Source of the DNA: Actinacidiphila acididurans
GTDB lineage: Bacteria > Actinomycetota > Actinomycetes > Streptomycetales > Streptomycetaceae
Direction: 5' to 3'
DNA length: 64,000 nt
Assembly: GCF_016918855.1 (NCBI RefSeq)
Contig: NZ_JADKYB010000032.1
Coordinates: 1-64,000, forward strand
This document shows, piece after piece, positions 60,209 through 64,000 of the stretch. Each line of letters starts with the position of its first letter. Position 1 is the first letter of the stretch. The translations under genes were made by a program, and so were the position numbers. The notes under the pieces are model-generated. The model did not search any database. It was not told the origin of the DNA and saw nothing but the letters and a program-made list of their open reading frames with translations.

Positions 60209-61427
60209 GAGTCCCCCTCACAACGACATGCCTTGCACCTGTACGCGCGAGCCTTCCGGAGGGGTCACCAAGCCCGCGTAATCGGAGAAGGTTTCGTGGG
60301 CCGGTCATTCCAGGAACACCCATCGCGTCGCCGTCGCTCACCGTTTGCGAGGACGGCAGCTTCGGTTCCCCCGGGATGAGGTGGGCAGCCTGCCGGGTTC
60401 CTCTACCGCCAAGTAACCCATTCCCACCTGCGCCACGCCACCATTCCCGATGCACATCACCCGGATGGCTTATTCCGCAGGATTTTCCCATCAGCCCATA
60501 GCGGATGAGTGCAGCCCGAATGGTTCGCATACGGGAACGGTCACAGAGCGGAATGAATTGTTCCGAATAATTCACTCCCGGGGCGCACTTCCGGGCAGTG
60601 TCGATCACGCCGTGTCCACCGGACAGCACCACCACGGAAGCCCTGCCGCTCCGGGCCAGCTCAGCAGCGTCCCGTCCGGACCGCCGCGGGGTCACGAGGA
60701 GCGGTACGGGGAACGTCGCGCCGGCCGCCGGGCCGGCCGGCGCGGACCCGGGCTCGCTCCTGGGCGCGGTCACGACTTGCTCACACGCGGTTCCTGAGAG
60801 TAATGTCCCGGCCACGTTCACGACATGCCCGGACTCGTCCGGGTGAACCGGACCGCACCGCCCTTGCCCACCGGCGCGCGTCCCCCAGCCGGGCCACGTC
60901 TAGGCCACGTCCGAGCAGCGCGCGATCGGCACCCATCCGTGCCGCGCGAACCGTGCCCGCCCCGCGTCCCGGGCGCCTGCGGACCGGTGACGTCCACACC
61001 GCCGCCCCGCCCCGGGCGGTCAGCACCGCGAGCGACACCGGAAACCCGATGTCCGGACCGCCCCACAACGGATCGGAATTCCGCCCGCCGAACCGTCCCG
61101 CCACCGCTTTCCCATGCCCTTTCGCCGGAATCGCACCGGCCTTTCCGCGGAAACGCATCGCCTTCACGCCACCCGCACACAATGCCCCGCCGACGCCCGG
61201 GTCCGGGGCTTCGTCGCGTTCCCCCGAGCCCAGGTCATTTGCCCGCCGGCACCTGGGGGGCGCGTTTTCCGGCAACACAAACGGAATGCAACACTCCGCC
61301 ACCTTCGAGTTATCCATACTCGACAGTATCCAACGGCACATGCCAGCATTGACGACCCGGCGGAAAGGCGCCAATATTGCCCCGCCGCGGTCCGAGGATG
61401 AATTGTTGATTACCGGAAGGACGGCAC
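60209..61427. other. 1.2-kb apparently non-coding region
   Basis: Long frames exist here on both strands but lack RBSs and protein-like composition. Composition is less GC-rich than the surroundings between about 60430 and 60590. The only clear element is GAATGAATT-N9-AATTCACTC (60551-60577), an inverted repeat with one mismatch. The region must hold the promoter of the NsdA-like gene and perhaps an untranslated RNA; no known riboswitch was recognised. Confidence 0.5.
60551..60577. promoter_or_regulatory. AT-rich inverted repeat, possible operator
   Basis: GAATGAATT and AATTCACTC form nine-base arms with one mismatch around GTTCCGAAT. It is the most AT-rich spot in the long non-coding stretch upstream of the NsdA-like regulator. 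Confidence 0.4.
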
Positions 61428-62819
61428 GTGATGGCGGCTCGACGGATCGTGGGGCGAGAACCCAACGAGCGGCTCCAGGCGCTCATCGAGGAAGCCAACT
61501 GTTCGAATGTGGGGCTGGCGCGCAGGGTCAACATGCGCGGTGCGGAGCGCGGACTCGACCTGAGGTACGACAAGACGTCGGTGAGCCGGTGGCTGCGCGG
61601 CCAGCAGCCGCGCGGAATGACTCCTTTCATTATCACCGAGGTGCTGAGCGACAAACTCGGCCGGCTGGTGTCGATCGAGGAAATCGGCATGACCGGCGGC
61701 CGACGACATCAACTTTCGGCGACAGGCCTCGCGTTCATTCCGGACTTCCGGCGGGCCGTCGAGCACGCCTGCGATCTGTGGCAGTCGGACGCCGCGCGCC
61801 GCAATTTCCTCACCGGCTCCGGCGTATTGGTGTCCGCCCTGCTGGGCCCCAGCCGGGACTGGCTGATCGCGGAGCCGGACACCGAGGTGTCGCACAGCGG
61901 GGAGAACCGGGTCTCGCGGGCGGACACCGAATTGCTCGGGCAGGCCACGCAGAACCTGGCCGACCTGGACCACCGGTACGGCAGCGGCAATGTCCGGCCG
62001 GTGGCCGTGCACTGCCTCAACAGCGTGGCCACGACCCTCCTGAGGGGCTCCTACGACGAGGCGGACGGGCGCCGGCTCTACGCCGCGGCGGCCCGCCTGT
62101 CCGAACTCGTCGGCTACATGGCCCTGGACGACGGCAGGGCCGGACTCGCCCAGCGGTACTACATCCAGGCGCTGCGCCTGTCGCAGGCGGCGGGCGACCG
62201 CGGCTTCGGCGGGTACATCATGGCGGTCGGCATGGGGCACCTGGCCGCGGTGGCGGGCTTCCCCCGGGAGGTCACCCAACTGGCGCGGGTCGCACTGGAG
62301 GGCACCCGCGGCCGGATCACCCCGGCCGTCCAGGCGTGTCTGTACGCCGCGGAGGCCCGCGGGCACGCCCTGACCGGCGACGGCCCGGCGTACGAACTCG
62401 CCGCCGGCCGCGCGGTCGAGGCCCTGGAGCGGTCCGACCCCGCCCAGGAGCCGGACTGGATCACCCGATTCGACCGGGCCTATCTCGCCGACGAGCTGGC
62501 GCACTGCTGTGTCGACCTGCACCGCCACCAGCCCGCGGTGCGCCGGGCGGAGGAAGCACTCGCCGGGCACCCGGCCCACCGGGTGCGCCGGCGCACGATC
62601 GACCTGCTCCTGCTGGCCACCGCCCACGCCCAGGCCCACCGGATGGAGGAGGCCTGTGGCGCGGCGAAGCAGGCCCTGCCGCTGCTCACCGGGCTGCGCT
62701 CGCACCTCGGCCTGCGGTATCTGCGGAACTTCCAGGAACGCCTGCTGCCCTTCGTCCGGGAGGCATCGGTCCGGGACTTCCACGACTCGCTGGAAGCAAG
62801 CGGCGTCCTGACCGCTTGA
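61428..62819 (+). CDS. NsdA-like transcriptional regulator with TPR-like domain
   Basis: A 463-residue protein. The N-terminus EPNERLQALIEEANCSNVGLARRVNMRGAERGLDLRYDKTSVSRWLRGQQPRGMTP is the DNA-binding-like segment of the NsdA group, negative regulators of Streptomyces differentiation and antibiotic production. The body consists of helical repeats (YGSGNVRPVAVHCLNSVATTLL, GLAQRYYIQALRLSQAAGDRGFGGYI, AYLADELAHCCVDL) as in that group. GTG 61428 (AAGGA six bases upstream) or ATG 61431 may be the start. Whether it is the nsdA orthologue or a paralogue cannot be settled; the adjacent carboxylase gene is no guide. Confidence 0.85.
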   Translation: MMAARRIVGREPNERLQALIEEANCSNVGLARRVNMRGAERGLDLRYDKTSVSRWLRGQQPRGMTPFIITEVLSDKLGRLVSIEEIGMTGGRRHQLSATGLAFIPDFRRAVEHACDLWQSDAARRNFLTGSGVLVSALLGPSRDWLIAEPDTEVSHSGENRVSRADTELLGQATQNLADLDHRYGSGNVRPVAVHCLNSVATTLLRGSYDEADGRRLYAAAARLSELVGYMALDDGRAGLAQRYYIQALRLSQAAGDRGFGGYIMAVGMGHLAAVAGFPREVTQLARVALEGTRGRITPAVQACLYAAEARGHALTGDGPAYELAAGRAVEALERSDPAQEPDWITRFDRAYLADELAHCCVDLHRHQPAVRRAEEALAGHPAHRVRRRTIDLLLLATAHAQAHRMEEACGAAKQALPLLTGLRSHLGLRYLRNFQERLLPFVREASVRDFHDSLEASGVLTA

Positions 62820-62904
62820 GCCCCGGACCGTGCCGGCCCGGCCGGCCGCCGTACTCGTCCGCGGGCTTCGTCCCGCGGGCCGTTCGTCCGGGTACGGCGG
62901 TCCT

Positions 62905-63003
62905 GTGGCCGGTTCTCCGGGCGGTTACGAGGCCGGCTCTTGGGCCGGTTGCAGCGCCGGTTACGGGGCCGGTTGTGTGAATGTCTGCGGCCGGTTCTGC
63001 GAC
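62905..63003. repeat. GGCCGGTT-type direct repeats
   Basis: Five to six imperfect copies of GGCCGGTT spaced 10-25 bp apart fill the spacer between the convergent regulator and carboxylase genes. Confidence 0.6.
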
Positions 63004-63016
63004 CGCGCCGTACGGC

Positions 63017-64000
63017 TCAGCGGATCACGTCGCAGATCACCGCGCCGGGCGACAGCTTGGCGCCCACCTCGGCCGTCAGCCCCTTCACCGTGCCCGCGAA
63101 GGGCGCCGTGAGCCGCTGCTCGGTCTTCATCGACTCCAGGACGACGATCAGGTCGCCCTCCTGGACCTGCTGGTTCTCCTCGACGGCCACCTTGACGACG
63201 GTGCCCTGCATCGGTGAGGTCACCGACCCGGTGGTCATCGCGGCACGCTCGTCCCCGGCACCCTGTGCGGCGGTCCGGAAGCGGGTCGGCCGCCCCGTGG
63301 GCAATCCCCCGGCGGCTGCGGTGCGGGCGAGGGTCATGCCCAGGGAGGCGGGCAGGGACACTTCCAGGCGTTTGCCGCCGACCTCGACCACCACGGTCTC
63401 CCGGCCCTGCGCCTCGTCCTCGTCACTGACCGCACCACCGGTGAACGGCGGAATGGTGTTGACGAACTCGGTCTCGATCCACCGGGTGTGGACGCTGAAC
63501 GGGCCCTGCTCGGGGGCGAACGCGGGATCCACCACAACGGCGCGGTGGAAGGGCAGGGCGGTGGCCATGCCCTCGATCTCGAACTCCCCCAGCGCCCGCG
63601 AGGCGCGCTGCAGGGCCTGCTGCCGGGTGGCGCCGGTGACGACCAGCTTGGCCAGCAGCGAGTCCCACGCCGGACCGATCACCGACCCGGACTCCACCCC
63701 CGCATCCAGCCGCACCCCCGGACCACTGGGCGGCACGAACCGGGTCACCGTGCCCGGCGCGGGCAGGAAGTTGCGCCCCGGGTCCTCACCGTTGATCCGG
63801 AACTCGAAGGAGTGCCCCCGCAGCGGCGGGTCGTCGTAGCCGAGTTCCTCGCCGTCGGCGATCCGGAACATCTCCCGCACCAGGTCGATCCCCGACACCT
63901 CCTCGGTGACCGGGTGCTCCACCTGCAAACGCGTGTTGACCTCCAGGAAGGAGACCGTGCCGTCCTGCCCCACCAGGAACTCGCACGTACCCGCGCCCAC
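63017..64000 (-). CDS. Acyl-CoA carboxylase biotin carboxylase/BCCP subunit, C-terminal part
   Basis: The visible 327 residues are the C-terminal part of an alpha subunit of acetyl/propionyl-CoA carboxylase; the 5' end lies beyond the window. CEFLVGQDGTVSFLEVNTRLQVEHPVTEEVSGIDLV is the biotin carboxylase active-site end, FEFRINGEDPGRNFLPAPGTV its C-domain, and the terminal biotinyl domain has MQGTVVKV and the biotin-accepting Lys in LESMKTE. It supplies carboxybiotin to a beta subunit encoded elsewhere. The product would feed fatty acid or polyketide precursors. Confidence 0.95.
   Translation of the reverse strand: MGAGTCEFLVGQDGTVSFLEVNTRLQVEHPVTEEVSGIDLVREMFRIADGEELGYDDPPLRGHSFEFRINGEDPGRNFLPAPGTVTRFVPPSGPGVRLDAGVESGSVIGPAWDSLLAKLVVTGATRQQALQRASRALGEFEIEGMATALPFHRAVVVDPAFAPEQGPFSVHTRWIETEFVNTIPPFTGGAVSDEDEAQGRETVVVEVGGKRLEVSLPASLGMTLARTAAAGGLPTGRPTRFRTAAQGAGDERAAMTTGSVTSPMQGTVVKVAVEENQQVQEGDLIVVLESMKTEQRLTAPFAGTVKGLTAEVGAKLSPGAVICDVIR

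Noticed and set aside
60051..61374. Leftward open frames in the 60.2-61.4 kb stretch
   Set aside because: They lack ribosome binding sites and domain-like sequence and partly overlap the RsbW-type gene; composition looks non-coding.
1..64000. CRISPR array, prophage, insertion sequence, tRNA or biosynthetic PKS/NRPS genes
   Set aside because: No regularly spaced identical repeats, transposase or integrase motifs, tRNA-like cloverleaf or megasynthase domains were seen.

Overview
The window is very GC-rich, densely coded DNA with frequent GTG/TTG starts, AGGAGG-type ribosome binding sites and several LacI- and TetR-type regulators. It also holds GlgC/GlgA, a SigB/SigF-type sigma factor, secreted polysaccharide hydrolases and an NsdA-like regulator, a family known from Streptomyces. 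This points to a Streptomyces-like actinomycete (Streptomycetaceae). No rRNA, tRNA, CRISPR array, prophage or insertion sequence was seen.

Layout. 1-6.3 kb: a truncated leftward gene, two aldo-keto reductases, a LacI regulator, and a two-gene cassette encoding a CHAT-domain (caspase-like) protease and a protein that reads like a bacterial gasdermin. 6.6-11 kb: a small Rho-N-like protein, an SDR with a TetR regulator, a secreted SGNH hydrolase and a LacI regulator. 11-17 kb: a secreted GH92 alpha-mannosidase under apparent LacI control, then glgA and glgC. 17-21 kb: a GNAT acetyltransferase, a divergent SDR/TetR pair and a stress-type sigma factor. 21-31.4 kb: a leftward sugar-utilisation cluster (GH39-like enzyme, GH31 alpha-xylosidase-like enzyme, two ABC permeases, a lipoprotein, LacI regulator, MFS porter) with matching operator palindromes.

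31.7-50.2 kb is a hypoxia or dormancy island. Leftward genes encode a tandem universal stress protein, a carbamate-kinase-like protein and a cyclic-nucleotide-binding-domain protein. Divergent from them are pflB, pflA and a second CNB protein. Then come a GAF-GAF DevS/DosS-type histidine kinase, an FMN split-barrel protein and a flavohemoprotein. A tightly overlapping six-gene operon follows, resembling Mycobacterium tuberculosis Rv0082-Rv0087 (hyc-like), and last an SLOG-like protein. The large subunit of the hyc-like complex lacks the CxxC nickel ligands, so it is an energy-converting-hydrogenase-related complex rather than a true hydrogenase. A shared GGGCCG-N2-CGGCCC-type palindrome occurs in at least four intergenic regions of the island and could be the box of a DevR/OsdR-like response regulator, which is not itself in the window.

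50.3-64 kb: a GH9 cellulase with a CebR-type box, an ECF sigma factor with its YCII partner, a secreted NagZ-like GH3 lipoprotein, an alpha/beta hydrolase, a saccharopine-dehydrogenase-like oxidoreductase, a DinB-like protein, an RsbW-type ATPase, a 1.2-kb apparently non-coding stretch, an NsdA-like regulator, and the C-terminal part of an acyl-CoA carboxylase biotin-carrying subunit cut by the window edge.
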